Both the position numbers and the translations under genes were made by a program. DNA of 64,000 bases, from positions 62,001 to 126,000 of the forward strand of contig CAJQUW010003396.1 of the NCBI GenBank assembly GCA_907163375.1. The letters are read 5' to 3'. Of the stretch, positions 1-11,082 are shown one piece after another (position 1 is the first letter of the stretch; each line of letters begins with the position of its first letter). The stretch is from Prostheceraeus crozeri. Taxonomy: Eukaryota > Platyhelminthes > Polycladida > Euryleptidae. Under the pieces are notes generated by a model. The model searched no databases and was not told the DNA's origin. It worked only from the letters and a program-made list of their open reading frames with translations.

Positions 1-2390
1 TCAAACACCCCAAACATAATCTAACTATGATTGCGTGCCTGATCCTGTACAAAGCAGTGTATGAGTTTCATATTCCTGTTTAATGCTCTATACGACATAA
101 AATTAAAAGTCATAAAAGGAATTTCTTGTGCGATAGTGTGATCTCATTTTTTTTCATTTGAAATCTCTTGGGGTGTCTAAAACACCCCAAACATAATCCA
201 ACCGTTAATATGACAAAATATGTTGTATAACACAGTTCACGTCTCATTCCATTAACTGTTAGCGAAAAATTTACTTTTATTCATTTACGGATAATTTTCA
301 CTTACTCTGCAGGTAATTAGTAGTTAATCTGCACGTTTATTTGTTGGACCTACTCGTATTACAAAATTTTGAATCAAATTTAGATGGATTCTCTGCAATT
401 TGTTAACGGCTTCTTATATTTTGTTACTCCAGATTTGGCACCAGTTTTGAAATACAAATGATTTCTATGAAAAATCAATTCTATATTATGAAATAAATAT
501 CGACTTTATAAAAAGTGTACATACTGTGTATGAGACTATCAAAGTATTGGAATATCATTTTAAATTACGGATACTTTGATAACTAGGCCAACGTATGTTA
601 CCTACGGCCTTTTGCAGAACTCAGAGTTAAGCTAACTGGCAATAAAATAACTCGCAAAACACTTTCCCTTACAATCTTGATGCCTTCAAGAGGCGTGCGA
701 ATGGTGACAACTTAATCAGATTAGAAGATCTGTTATTATATTTTTGTTTATTTGAAATCATACGATTTATTATTTTTTTCATGGATAACCCCTAGCTTAG
801 GTCATGGCTTGTAGCTGTGCTAGGGATAAAAATTCTGTGAAAAATAATGTTTGAATAACTTGTTTCCTTGTTTCAGATCACTTCGAAATTCGACGTTGAA
901 TGGTCGATGACCAATGGAGAACTTGTGTGACAGTTCATCGATTCCCGCTATTTATTTCTCTTTTCCGATTCTGGTTATCCCACAATTTTCCGATTTGGCG
1001 AGATCGTTTCTTGCAGTGATGTAGTTAGTAGGCGTATTTCCTATCCTGTTGGTATTTATTTAAATCAAGAACTTATTTTGTTACGTAATTGAAGCATTTT
1101 CAGATGAACTGCGTGATAAGAATTTATCCGTGGAATGACCGTTCTACGAAACAAGTATTTTCTTTTGCTTGTGTGGTGCAATTTGAAAGTACACTATGAT
1201 ATTGAGTGAAAATTCCCACACCCCCTCCTTCGTTTGTATTATTTTTACCTGAAAGTAAGCTTCTGTGCTTGTTTCAGATGATTTATTATGTTTGTGGAAT
1301 TGTCAATCAAGTATTAAGACAAATTCGATCAAGAAAGGGTTTTGTGTTAGTGAACAACACCGAAGGACTGCTCATTATTTCCCAATGGCGATTTTGAGAG
1401 TTTGAATGTTTTCTAATTCCTGTGAAATATCTTCAATATTATTGACTTAATCTTTGTCTTAAGCTTCCTGTTTTTTGAACAGTCAGAGCTACCAATTCTA
1501 TCGAAATCGTTTTACTGATATGTTGTAGAATGTTGTAAAAAAATGTTGAACTGAAATTAGTTGTTTTCAAACTTCAGCGTAAAAATGAACACAGTATGGG
1601 TATTTCCTAAACGTGTGCTAGCTAGATTTACTTAGAAATACCTAGTAATTCTCAAAAAGGTGATCTAAACCTCTTTGAACAAATTGGTACACTGCTTAAT
1701 TGTAACCAATTTCACAAGACTGACGCTTCATAATATCAGAGTCACCAATAAATTGAAAGGTTTCTCTCGACTCTAATTGCAGTCAGGATACCGGGTTCGT
1801 GTGAAGGAGAACGACTGGGTTACCGCAAAAGATGAAAAATTCTGGAAATTTTGCGAACATAATTGATCAGTCGTTGAGAGATCATCTGTAAAAGCAACCG
1901 GCAATAGTAATAATGACAATAGTAATCTAACTACGAAGGACTGGCGGCGTCTGTCTTCTCACGCTCGGTGGCAACGCAAATAGCCGCTTTAGAGGCATGA
2001 TATCAAGCAAGTTAATTATTATAAGAATCAGAAATACGAAATACATGTTTTGAATTGTCTATAGGTAGGCCTATTATCGATCGCTTAAAAGGTAGCCTAC
2101 GTAGGCTCTACTTAGAGCCGATTAAAAATTTGCAAAATCACAAATAATTTAGATTTGTTGGTTATTTGAAGTAAAGGTTCCTGGTTGATATAAATCAGTG
2201 CATTGTCGATGCGAGTGCTAATATAGGCCTATTAGCACCAAATATGATGAACTTGTCTGATCATAGGTCTATCTGAAAAAAGCTATAATCATTGCCATTA
2301 CCGAAAAAATGTCTGAAAGCTGTCACTGAAGGTCACAAAAAAGGAGGAAGACATCTGCTGATTGAATTACGCAGATTCAGTATAGGGACT
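1..2390. other. Downstream flank without recognised genes
   Basis: AT-rich, stop-rich in all frames. A ~20-bp stretch around AAACACCCCAAACATAATC at 4-22 recurs at 183-201 in the same orientation, 179 bp apart, which could be the tail of a tandem repeat that begins outside the window. Two TAGGCCTA palindromes sit at 2066 and 2224. No convincing coding exon was seen. Confidence 0.4.
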
Positions 2391-2480
2391 CATGTCGAAA
2401 GCTGAGTTTGCTACACCGTCGGCCTAGAATGCCAGAGGTCAGTGGTTCAAGCCCATCAAAACGCGCAGCTTTTTCCGTCT
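2391..2480 (+). repeat. tRNA-like SINE head (singleton)
   Basis: A B-box-like GGTTCAAGCCC at 2443-2453 lies ~45 bases after an A-box-like GCTGAGTTTGCTAC stretch, the spacing of a pol III tRNA promoter. The acceptor arms do not pair as in a real tRNA, and a T-run follows at 2470-2474. It looks like the head of a tRNA-derived SINE, unlike the other SINE heads in the window. A decayed tRNA pseudogene is the alternative. Confidence 0.35.
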
Positions 2481-2807
2481 GAATTTTCAAATTTAATCGG
2501 GATTTTTCTCTCAGTGCCGAGGTGTCCTATCCTAAATGGTTTAGAACTAAGTGAATAGTAGGCCCTACTCGCTAAAAGTTCTTTTCACAGATTGCTCGGT
2601 TGACCTTCAAAATTAATGTGGATTTCTTCTCGTAGCCTGTGTTTCAGTCCAACAGAAACTGACTGATATGATGAATTTCTGGCACATGCATGCAGAAATG
2701 CGAGTGGAAAATTTGCAAGCAGGTGAGTTGGCATATCCTCCTCAAATGCATGTCGCACACAATACCTTCAATTGCAATCATCGACCTCAGAGGCAACGTG
2801 TCCGAAG

Positions 2808-5062
2808 CAGGGTTCCCACTCCTGCGCAAATTTTTAGGAAATTCCAATTTTCTGCGCAAATTTGACAATTTTGTTGTAAAAATGTTAAATTAATAATCAT
2901 ATCGACATGGTATCCATGAAATTGATACCGTTGAAAATAAATTTTTCTTTTCATGCTAATTATATGGATGTGAATGGGACGAATTCATCGAATCCGACAG
3001 CATCGTATCGTGGACCCAATTTTCGGTGAAGGCGACAAGCAAGTCAACACGGTCTCAAACGACGATCAGTTGCACTGCTTCACCGTTGCCTGAATAATTC
3101 ATCATCTATTGGACTATATAGTGGACAATGCTGATGCTTTATTCAATTCTGTGTTAATTCCCTTGGTGAAGAAATTAATTTTTCACTTGAAGAAAACGCA
3201 GAGATGTTGAACGAATTTGCCTTCGTTGATCCAAAAAATGAAACGATCGAAAATGTTGAGCAAAAAGTTCTAAACGTCGCCAATCGATTTCCTACCATCG
3301 TTGAACCAAATGAAAAAGATAGTCTGATAACGGAAAGTCGACGGTTTCATTTAGATTGCGTCGTGAGAGACAAGTTATTCAAAGATGACAGCGATATTTG
3401 CAAATTTTGGCAGAATGTACGTGCGACAGAGAGCTATGAAAATCTGTCAAAGTTGGCATTGGCTACTTTGTCTCTTCCCCATGGAAATGCTGACAGTGAA
3501 CGGATTTTGAAGTATGTGTCGCACAACTTGAATGAACGCAGTGCTATGAAGTCACTTACTTTGAATGGTCTTTTGGTGACGAAATGTGGACACATGTCGA
3601 ACGGATGGACAACTGTTTCCTTCTCTGACTCGTTGACGGCGCTATGTCTATCAGCGTGATCAAGATATCAAGAGAGGCTGAAACGACAGAAAGAGGAAGA
3701 AGAATTGAAGGAAATGGAAGATAAAAAACGAGCTGATGCTGCAAGAAAGACTGATGACAAAGCTGCACTGGAAGACATAAAAGATTTGAAAGAGCAAGCA
3801 TGCGACCAACAATCGAGAGCCGAAACTAAGAGAAAGCAAGCAATGGCATTGCTTGCCAGTGCAGAGAAGGAGGAAGCAGCTGCAAGAAAAATGATGGACA
3901 AAGTATTCTAAAAGCGACCACAGGTTGACGCTGATTATTCACAGCCTTCGAAATATCATAAGAGAAGTGTGCAGTTCTTGCTTCTTTCATCATACTTCAT
4001 ATTACTGTTTCACGATTTTTATATTTTGTCTATACTTTTCTATGACACCGATTTGGTTGTTTTACAGGTTCTTTTCTTATACTATTACATAATATTCGTT
4101 TTTTAAAGAATTTCTTCACGGTTCAAAACATAATATCGACTGATCATTCCGAATAAATCAAAATGCCTATATTGAGTTTTAGTAATCATGCAAAACAAAC
4201 GTCATAATTATGCTATGTTTACTTAAGTTTGAAATATAAGCTTCTAACCATCAACTGTCTCGAACGTTTTTATTTCCAATTTCCAAAACAAATTCATTTT
4301 AATTTCATCCTCGATATCATCATTAATGGATAACATTTCTGTCTTTATCGACAAAAACTTATTAATTGTATGACAAATATTATATCGACATCTATTATGT
4401 TAGACGGTACCTAAATATAATTCCACGATAGGAAACTTGGCCCGTGAAACGCCTTTAAAAAACTGCATAATAGCGACTACTTCCGACTGGTATACTACCA
4501 TGCACTCTTTGTACATTCATTTTAGAGTTGTTTTTTGTTTACAATGCCAAAAATTGTTTCATATATTTCGCTGTTTCGTAAGATTTTACGTTTAGATCTG
4601 CCCATATTGTATCGAGATTTCAAATAAATAATTGTTTGAATGCCATAGTATAAAGATATCATACGCATGACTTTTCCTTTGTTTATGATAGTTTTTTAAA
4701 AAAACTATTGCTGGATACATCACTTGTAGCTAGTAAGTATCGATAAATTACCTGCTTGACTAGGCCCTACAATTAATTACATACATTATTACAAGTAGGG
4801 CCTTATGCCTAAATTACATCTGTCCTACTTAACTCTTAGATAACTATCACATGATATAATAAAATATTGATTGACAATCATTTAGCAGTTCATTAGCTCA
4901 AACTTTGGTCAACATTGATATTTTAGAAATGCAATAAGATAATAACTTGAAGCAATTAAATAAATCACAAACACGAAGGGGGTCTAGGCACAAGAATTTC
5001 GAATTTTATTTCTGAAATCAAAAGCTGCGCAAATTTTCATAAATTATAGAGTGGGAGCCCTG
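2808..5062 (+). mobile_element. hAT DNA transposon (hAT-1), decayed
   Basis: Terminal inverted repeats CAGGGTTCCCACTC at the left and, reversed, CAGGGCTCCCACTC at the right bound 2255 bp. Flanking 8-bp duplications GTCCGAAG (2800-2807) and GTTCGAAG (5063-5070) differ at one base. The 8-bp duplication and CAGGG termini are the hAT hallmark. It contains the C-terminal part of a transposase (3204-3911); the N-terminal zinc finger and most of the catalytic core are gone or unreadable. The rest is AT-rich filler, including a small hairpin with arms AGGCCCTAC / GTAGGGCCT at 4762-4803. Confidence 0.82.
3204..3911 (+). pseudogene. hAT transposase C-terminal fragment
   Basis: One frame is open from 3204 to 3911 except for a stop at 3657-3659. 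The first part, FWQNVRATESYENLSKLALA then TLSLPHGNADSERILKYVS, matches the hAT C-terminal dimerisation region (L-A-L-x-x-L-x-x-P-x-x-x-A-x-x-E-R). The part after the stop is a strongly charged coiled coil (RYQERLKRQKEEEELKEMED and onward, rich in Glu, Lys, Ala), a tail found on some hAT transposases. The stop and the missing N-terminal domains mean it is not functional. The dimerisation motif makes the family call firm; the subfamily is unknown. Confidence 0.72.
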
Positions 5063-5524
5063 GTTCGAAGTAGACAAAACTTTTGGAGACTTGCTCAGTG
5101 GAACCACTCGACATCTGACGTTTTTCTGTTCACCAATTAGTCATACGGTCGTTGTCGTGCAACTTTATAAAATTCTAAAACCTTATTCTAAACCTGCTAA
5201 ATCGGATTGCGGCACTCGCACTAGAAACAATTTTGCATAAAACGATGGCTCGTGTAGAGAAAGCGGTGCGCACTGCGCATTTTCTATTTGGATGGAAATC
5301 GCAGTCGAGAGCTGGTCGACAGCCAACAAAAACAACAGGTATTTACACACAGAAGCAATCCAACACAGCCAAACGCGATGAAGAATGGATTAATTTGATA
5401 CGCGCTGGTCGCAGAACGCTTTCTTCAGTGAATCAAGTCAAATCATCTCAGTGTCATATGGAACAAAGGAATTGCAAAAAGGGACAACCGCGACTGATAA
5501 AAACACGGAAACACAGTCTAAGGT
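5063..5524 (-). other. 3' untranslated region / flank of the espin-like gene
   Basis: Follows the stop codon on the minus strand and reaches the end of the hAT element at 5062. I found no AATAAA on the minus strand between the stop and 5062; the first one I see (5010-5005) lies inside the hAT element. The transcript may therefore end within the transposon or use a variant signal. The plus-strand open frame here is a chance reading. Confidence 0.35.
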
Positions 5525-5650
5525 TCAATTTTCCTGTCCATTTCCGTCTGTTGCTTTCTTTTTGAGATACAGTTCCCTCTTCCATGGTGGCATGTTGGCG
5601 AGTTTCTGATTCTCCTCCTCTTGTTTCCGTCGATCTCCCTCTGTCAACGC
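5525..5650 (-). CDS. ESPN: Espin-like gene, last exon (third W-K-R block and stop)
   Basis: Terminal exon: acceptor CTCTGTTTCAG (AG 5652-5651), 41 codons and a TGA at 5527-5525. The peptide is ALTEGDRRKQ, a short acidic helix, LANMPPWKRELYLKKK and a polar tail ending GNGQEN. The P-P-W-K-R-E-L-Y-L-K-K core corresponds to the final P-W-Q-R-Q-V-I-L-K-K block that closes vertebrate espin. Together the last three exons give the repeated W-(K/R)-R helices expected of a filament-bundling module, each on its own exon. The protein ends about 14 residues after this block, similar to the family. Confidence 0.84.
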   Translation of the reverse strand, partial: ALTEGDRRKQEEENQKLANMPPWKRELYLKKKATDGNGQEN

Positions 5651-7039
5651 CTGAAACAGAGACGTACATGTCAGAACATATGGAACGCTTCCATAACTAC
5701 ATCACACTAAATTTGAGTAAGAAAGAAATGAATTTACTTATGAAGATTCTGTGATTATTCAGACAATTGTACAAGACACCGTAACAAGTATGCAACATCT
5801 TCACGAGACTCGAAAACCATCGTGTTAGCAAGCGAGAAGATAAACCCGTGTTTAAATGTCAAATAGTCAAAACTGCTGATGATATCAAAGAAGAGATTTC
5901 ATGTGAATTTTGATTACTTTTCATTCCCACATGTTCAAAAATTAACAACTTCAAATTGCTCGGGTTGACAATTTCCTCTAACCTGAAGTAGGATCAACAT
6001 TCATTGTAAGATTGAAAAAGTGAAACTCTCGCTTGTATGCTCTCCGGGTCCTCAGTCCAATTGTATCCTTGTCAGTTTTAGAGACAACTTGTAAGAGCAT
6101 CATACTTCCGCTTCTTGACTATGCTTCACCCGTTTTGGTGTACTTGCCATCTCATCTTCAGGATTGTCTTCGACATTTTTCTAATATGTGTCATCGCATC
6201 GTTATGGACGATATTGCAACTGTCATGTTTTTGAGGACATCAACAGCCGTCGCATAAGACTCGCGTGTAATCTTTTCTGATCCGCAGACGGTTTGGCTAA
6301 TCATCCTCTACATGTGCTCATCCCACGTCGTCTAAGAAGGAGTGATCAGTACTATGCAGAAATGGCAATGACTTCTCGAAGACAATTTCAGATGTTCGCA
6401 TCAACATATCTAAACAGTATTCTTTAAAGTATGTTTTACGTCAGAATTTAAATTTTCAGATCCAGTGCACCCTGTGACCATGAGTAGCAGTACAGGGATT
6501 CAACGCGGATCATAGAAACTCCCTGAAGCAGAGTTGGGCGTGATATCATTTCGCTCGAATAGACATGTCATTATTCGAGCAAATTTCAAAATTTGAAATT
6601 TTATCGAGATATTCGTGTATTCGTTCTATGTTGCTGAAGACAAAAAATGCACAGATATCGACAAAATGCACACAACAAATATCGATACAACAGAATTTCT
6701 AGTTCAAATTATTATGGGGCAGTGCCCAGTGGTCTGCTTGCGAATGTTTGATTGCCCTAATTTAGAAGGCATGTGTCTCCTATTAGTTTGAAAGTCTATT
6801 TGATTTTGATTGTAGCCAAGATGTCCTCTTATAGAGTGTAAGTTGTGTGTTTTGTGATGTTCTGGAGAAATATAATTGAGTAGTGGTCTGAGACTTTCCT
6901 ACGTTTTCAGATAGGATTGGCTAATTTAGCAGCGACTACACACACGCCTTTAGCACCATGATAATCTTTGAATTGCAGAAGTGAAATTAATTTGCTCCCA
7001 CTAAAAGTAGAAATAAAATACCAACCACAAACTACTTAC
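5651..7039 (-). other. Last intron of the espin-like gene
   Basis: Intron of 1389 bp, GTAAGT to TTTCAG. Besides the LINE fragment it holds only AT-rich DNA; near 6550-6610 there are short ATTCGAGC-type inverted words that I cannot assign. Confidence 0.55.
5925..6430 (+). pseudogene. LINE reverse transcriptase C-terminal fragment
   Basis: Shifted frames spell a typical non-LTR reverse transcriptase tail: NFKLLGLTISSNLK at 5945-5986, then SLYALRVLSP, KSIILPLLDYASPVLVYLP and finally GLANHPLHVLIPRRLRRSDQ. These are the F-L-G-V/I, L-x-x-x-x-I-x-P-x-x-x-Y and C-terminal motifs of CR1/Jockey-like LINEs. Several frame changes and stops are present, and the 5' part of the element is absent, as expected of a dead 5'-truncated copy. 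It lies in the last intron of the espin-like gene, on the opposite strand. Confidence 0.68.
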
Positions 7040-7144
7040 CTCTTCTTCTTTCTTTTTGATTTCTTTTTTCATGATGAGATCTCGTCGCCATTCTGGAATG
7101 TTCTCCCACTTCTTCTTTTCCGCGTCATCAATCTCCTTCTGTTT
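7040..7144 (-). CDS. ESPN: Espin-like gene, visible exon 6 (second W-R-R block)
   Basis: Exon of exactly 35 codons, phase 0 both sides. Acceptor TTCTTCTACAG (AG 7146-7145), donor GAG|GTAAGT. The peptide runs from KQKEIDD through KKKWENIPEWRRDLIMKK to a tail of Lys and Glu. The I-P-E-W-R-R-D-L core with flanking charged helix is very close to the M-P-A-W-R-R-D-L-L core of the vertebrate espin bundling module, which forms one of its two actin-filament contact sites. A 105-bp exon can be skipped without changing frame, so an isoform lacking this block is possible. About 140 bases further upstream of its acceptor a hAT element has inserted (7275-9955). Confidence 0.85.
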
Positions 7145-7274
7145 CTGTAGAAGAAAAAGTAGACGCACTGCTTAGAAGTGCGCAGATTTGAACAGATAAC
7201 AGAAACACTATTCCGTAAATTTCTGTCAAACTTTGTGGTGGGCATATGTTTCCGAAATATACTTAACTCTATAT

Positions 7275-9955
7275 TAGGGCCCTCCGAGTACTCGACTCGA
7301 CATTTTGTTGTGCCGTTCGAGTACTCGAACGACGATGAGTATTCCAATCGAGTTGGCGAACATGTGCAAAAATACATCGTGTTTGCATAGCTTTCTTATT
7401 TCGATTACATTGAATTTCTCTTTAATGACTTGCTACTTTAGAATTGAAAATGTTTTGCAAGTACATACGATTTTTGTTTCAAGCGTTATTTTCTATTTTG
7501 ACTCAATACACTACTAACAAAAATTGCACTCATAAACTTAGGTAAACAGGTTTCTCATAAAGACAAGTGAGGATGATATAATGGTCAGTAAACTACAACT
7601 CGGGCAAAATCACATTAATCAGCTGCAACTGATAGGTAGAATGATGATGTGCTGTTCTCTAAAGTGATAAATAACTACACAAGCTTTTTAATTTTAATTG
7701 CAATAGACTGAATAAAGTGCTACAGTATTAGATAAATGCACAAAGCAATACTGTACAACTTGAATGAAAACTGCGAACTCCGTTAATTTCTATAGAATTA
7801 GTAGGGCCTGCTCTGACATTTAACACCGACCAGTAGACATAGCACTTCATAATAATGTGAAAAAATGTAGGTTTCAATTAACTCGCTGATCTAGTTAAGA
7901 TGAAATTGATCTTTTGTCAATTTCCTAATAGTAACTGAGCGATGTCCTCTGTCACCGGGTGCGGTATTCAGAATGCGTGTCCCGCCTACGGGGTACCTGA
8001 GTACCCCAGGCATGTTTGACCATGTGGCAACATTACTTAAACTAAGTATTTTTACTTTTCCTCTCGTGACTTTTACTAATATTTTCAGCTCTTCGATTTG
8101 CTATTCGCCCGATTTTATTATAATTCATGCTTTAGGAGATATTAGTTGATGCTAGTTAGACCCGCAATTGGGGTACCCCGGTATAAATGCAAGGGATATA
8201 TGCTCAAAAGGAAATGAATTACTTCAGCTAATATGGTATGGCCATATTATATGCTTATCTTAAGTTACACAGCAATTTATCTAATAGTCATGACTCAGAC
8301 ATTATAGCCTATGAGTTTTGCATGTAAGCCTACTTGTGTACTAACATGCAAATTGCAAATGTTCTATCTATAGCTGAATAACTATAACATTGTATATACA
8401 TGTATGAAGCTGTTTGCTTTCTACGTTCTATGCTAAAATTTATACTCGCATCACGTCACACAAGGGAAAACGAGTACTCGATTGTAATTGGCAGCTTCGG
8501 TCGTATATACGTGTATTTCAACAATCTCCTAAGCGATCTTCTCTATACTAACCGCTTACAGCTGCAATCCTGTTCACGGCAAAGTTCTCATGGCTCGTCT
8601 GTCGAAGACAATAGCTATTCGGCAGCTACGTGAATTACTCGATTCTGTGTGAAAGTGATACAGGTAGTGATCCCAGCGGAAAATAGAATTAGATGATGTA
8701 GCGCAGGTAGACCTTCTAACTTCTCATCAATTATCCGAATAATCATTACATGACGACTCTCTACACGGAGAAATTGAAGTCGATGAAGTTTTGGGGATAG
8801 CTACACAGGACTGGGTCTACCACAGCGACGACAGCTCGAGTGATTCGGAAACATTGGATAACATCGATAGTAATCATACTTTGACTTCCCGAGATGGTAC
8901 TTTGTGGCCTACACTACACGAGTCATCTGGAAGACGTCCTACCAGAAATATAGTAACTGGAATCTCTGAATGAGAAATTGTCTGTTTTTATAATGCCACA
9001 AAATAGGGAAACGTTATCCGCGGCTGCAGTTCAAAGCGGAAGCACAATCGCGCTGGCCATGTCATATTTTTCACAATTATTGATTATGTAGCTTATGTTA
9101 GCTATAATTTGCATACGGAACGCAATGATGTGAATGAAAGTCATTATAATTTTCGAAACGAATTGGCATATGAGCTGGCAATGCCTCTTGTGCAGAGGCG
9201 GTCAAGTCTTATTCCATTACGATCCTCTGTAAAAGAAGCGATGCTGATGGTTGGTGTTTCCCCTCGAGCAGAATGTCGACATGTGCCACAAATTGTCGAG
9301 CTGGACGTTGCCATTACTGTTCAAGAAAATTAGATCGAAAATCAAAAACCAGATGCAAAAAAATGCTCACTGTTCATTTGTCCTGTTCATCAGAATATTT
9401 TGTGTTCCTCGTGTGACTGAATAACGATAAGAGTCTTCTCAATTACTTGCAGTGTGATCAAGATTTCTAGGTTGATGTACATTTTAAGGTGCGCTTCATG
9501 ACTAAATAGCGCCCAATTTTCAGTAGCAATTAAACTGTAGTTGTTTTATTTTATCTCGTTTTATGTTATCAAGCTCTAGTATGGGTGTTTTATAGTAAAG
9601 CGAATTAGATTTGTTTATCTTCTGGGGTGAGGTACTGTAGTACCCCCAAGGCGGGTCTAACTAGTAAAAAAGGCGGGTTTAACCGTTAATAATCTTTGTA
9701 TAACTTGCCTACAAGGTAAAATACATGCAATGCTTAAAATATTTCAAATTTGTATAATGTATGTCTAATGTCCACAATTACATATACTTAACAAAGGACA
9801 ACCCACTCACAGTGATGAGCGTCCCCTTATACCTCATTTTTTATTCTCTTCATTGGTTTTATTAGCCTAAGTAGACCTAAACGCATCCTCGCCTGTTATG
9901 AAAATTTTGCCCGACTCGACTCGAGGTTGACAAAAACCCGATTCGCAGGGCCCTA
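7275..9955. mobile_element. hAT element (hAT-2) carrying a nested piggyBac
   Basis: Ends TAGGGCCCTCCGAG at 7275 and, reversed, TAGGGCCCTGCGAA at 9955, followed inward by CTCGACTCGAC-like blocks on both sides. The flanks CTCTATAT (7267-7274) and CTCTACAT (9956-9963) are an 8-bp target duplication with one mismatch. I see no hAT transposase in it; the coding remnants inside belong to a piggyBac copy that inserted later (about 7979-9684). It lies in the intron just upstream of exon 6. Confidence 0.78.
7979..9684 (+). mobile_element. piggyBac derivative, internally deleted, nested in hAT-2
   Basis: The right end reads GGCGGGTTTAA, a TTAA site joined to a CCCGCC terminus in reverse. The left side has a matching CCCGCC block near 7981, but its TTAA is not visible, so the left limit is approximate. 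Subterminal blocks combine CCCGC with a palindrome (GGGTACCTGAGTACCC at ~7999, GGGGTACCCC at ~8172, and a related GTACTGTAGTAC at ~9632). Coding remnants: 8791-8973 gives an acidic stretch (SDDSSSDSE) then SRDGTLWPTL, like a piggyBac N-terminus, and 9109-9418 gives the C-terminal helix and a cysteine-rich ICPVHQNILCSSC end in shifted frames. The catalytic core between them is deleted. Confidence 0.6.
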
Positions 9956-10062
9956 CTCTACATTTAAAGATCAAACTGCCTACGGGGACATGGGACACTA
10001 TTCAGATAAAAGTATAAATAAACCCAGAAACAGAGCGGCTTGATCACTCAGAAAACATTCTA

Positions 10063-10225
10063 CAGTCAACCCACGTTTATCGGCCACAATTGGTATAGCC
10101 CCAAATTCAGGCGGATAAGTGAATACCACATAGAGAAATCCTATCTAACCGTTCGTTCTGAGGAAATTCAGGGCAAAAGGCGAACATGGCGGATAAAAAA
10201 GTGGCAAATAAACGCGGATTGACTA
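10063..10225. mobile_element. Small pogo/Tigger-type MITE
   Basis: Starts after TA with CAGTCAACCCACGTTTATC and ends with a reversed near-copy (GTCAATCCGCGTTTATTTGC on the minus strand). CAGT-(C/T)AACCC-CGTTTAT ends are typical of Tigger/pogo elements, and the size of ~163 bp and lack of coding potential mark it as non-autonomous. The right terminus lacks two bases relative to the left. It sits between hAT-2 and MITE copy 1. Confidence 0.5.
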
Positions 10226-10252
10226 TTTTTGCTTTCTACAACCTTTTCCATG

Positions 10253-11080
10253 GTCCGGCAGCCGGAACTGGTTTCTGCAGGGAACCAGGTCCGGCAGCCG
10301 GAACTGGTTTCTGCAGGGAACCAGACCAAAAATGAGACTTTCACTGAATGATGTACATCTTCTGCCTACTACGAATCTGCACGTCTGCCGAGTTCTAGTG
10401 AGTTCCTCTTCTTGTCAGACACGATCAAAGAAAAACACATGTAAATCCAACGCGACGCAGATTGCAGTTTTTTGTTTAAAATGAAATTTTCTATGTTTTC
10501 TATGTGTACAAAGCCCACAGTCACTATTTTTGGCATGGAATGTCTTCAAGTCATTTCCTATGTTGCGCACAAGCTTTTATCATGCATCTAATCGGCGATG
10601 TATGTGAGAATGTGGTTGAATGTGGATAAAGTTGCTCAAAATGCTTGTGCTTGCCGACAAATCTAAATGTGTATTTAGGTGTATTAAATGTGTCTTTGTA
10701 GACAGGGGTGCATGAAAATGAAAGGAAATGACCTGAAGACATTCCATGCCAAAAATAATGACTCTGGACTTAGTACTTTTCACTTATTCAGAAAACTTAT
10801 AAAATTTCATTTTAGCCAAAAACTGCACCTGCGTCCCATTGGATTCCCATTGGCTTAACTTGCGTTGTTCAAAAAAAACATCTGGTTAACCCTGGCTCCA
10901 CAACTTAAACCATGCCCATTGGATTTACATGTGTTTTTCTTTGATCCTGTCGAACAAGAAGAGGAACTCACTAGAACTCGGCAGACGTACCGATTCGTAG
11001 TAGGCATAGAGTGCACATCATTTTGTGAAAGTCTCATTTTCGGCCTCGTTCCCTGCAGAAGCTCGTTCTGGCTGCCGGAC
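10253..11080 (+). mobile_element. Foldback MITE family, copy 1
   Basis: Begins GTCCGGCAGCC and ends GGCTGCCGGAC with TA following (11081-11082). Both arms are long inverted copies of each other, meeting a non-palindromic core around 10565-10725. This copy is the longest (828 bp): its first ~35 bp are duplicated in tandem (10253-10287 and 10288-10322), and the right arm holds an extra ~68 bp between repeats of CCCATTGG (about 10846-10914). TA flanks and TIR length suggest a Tc1/mariner-superfamily MITE. It does not encode protein. Confidence 0.75.
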
Positions 11081-11082
11081 TA

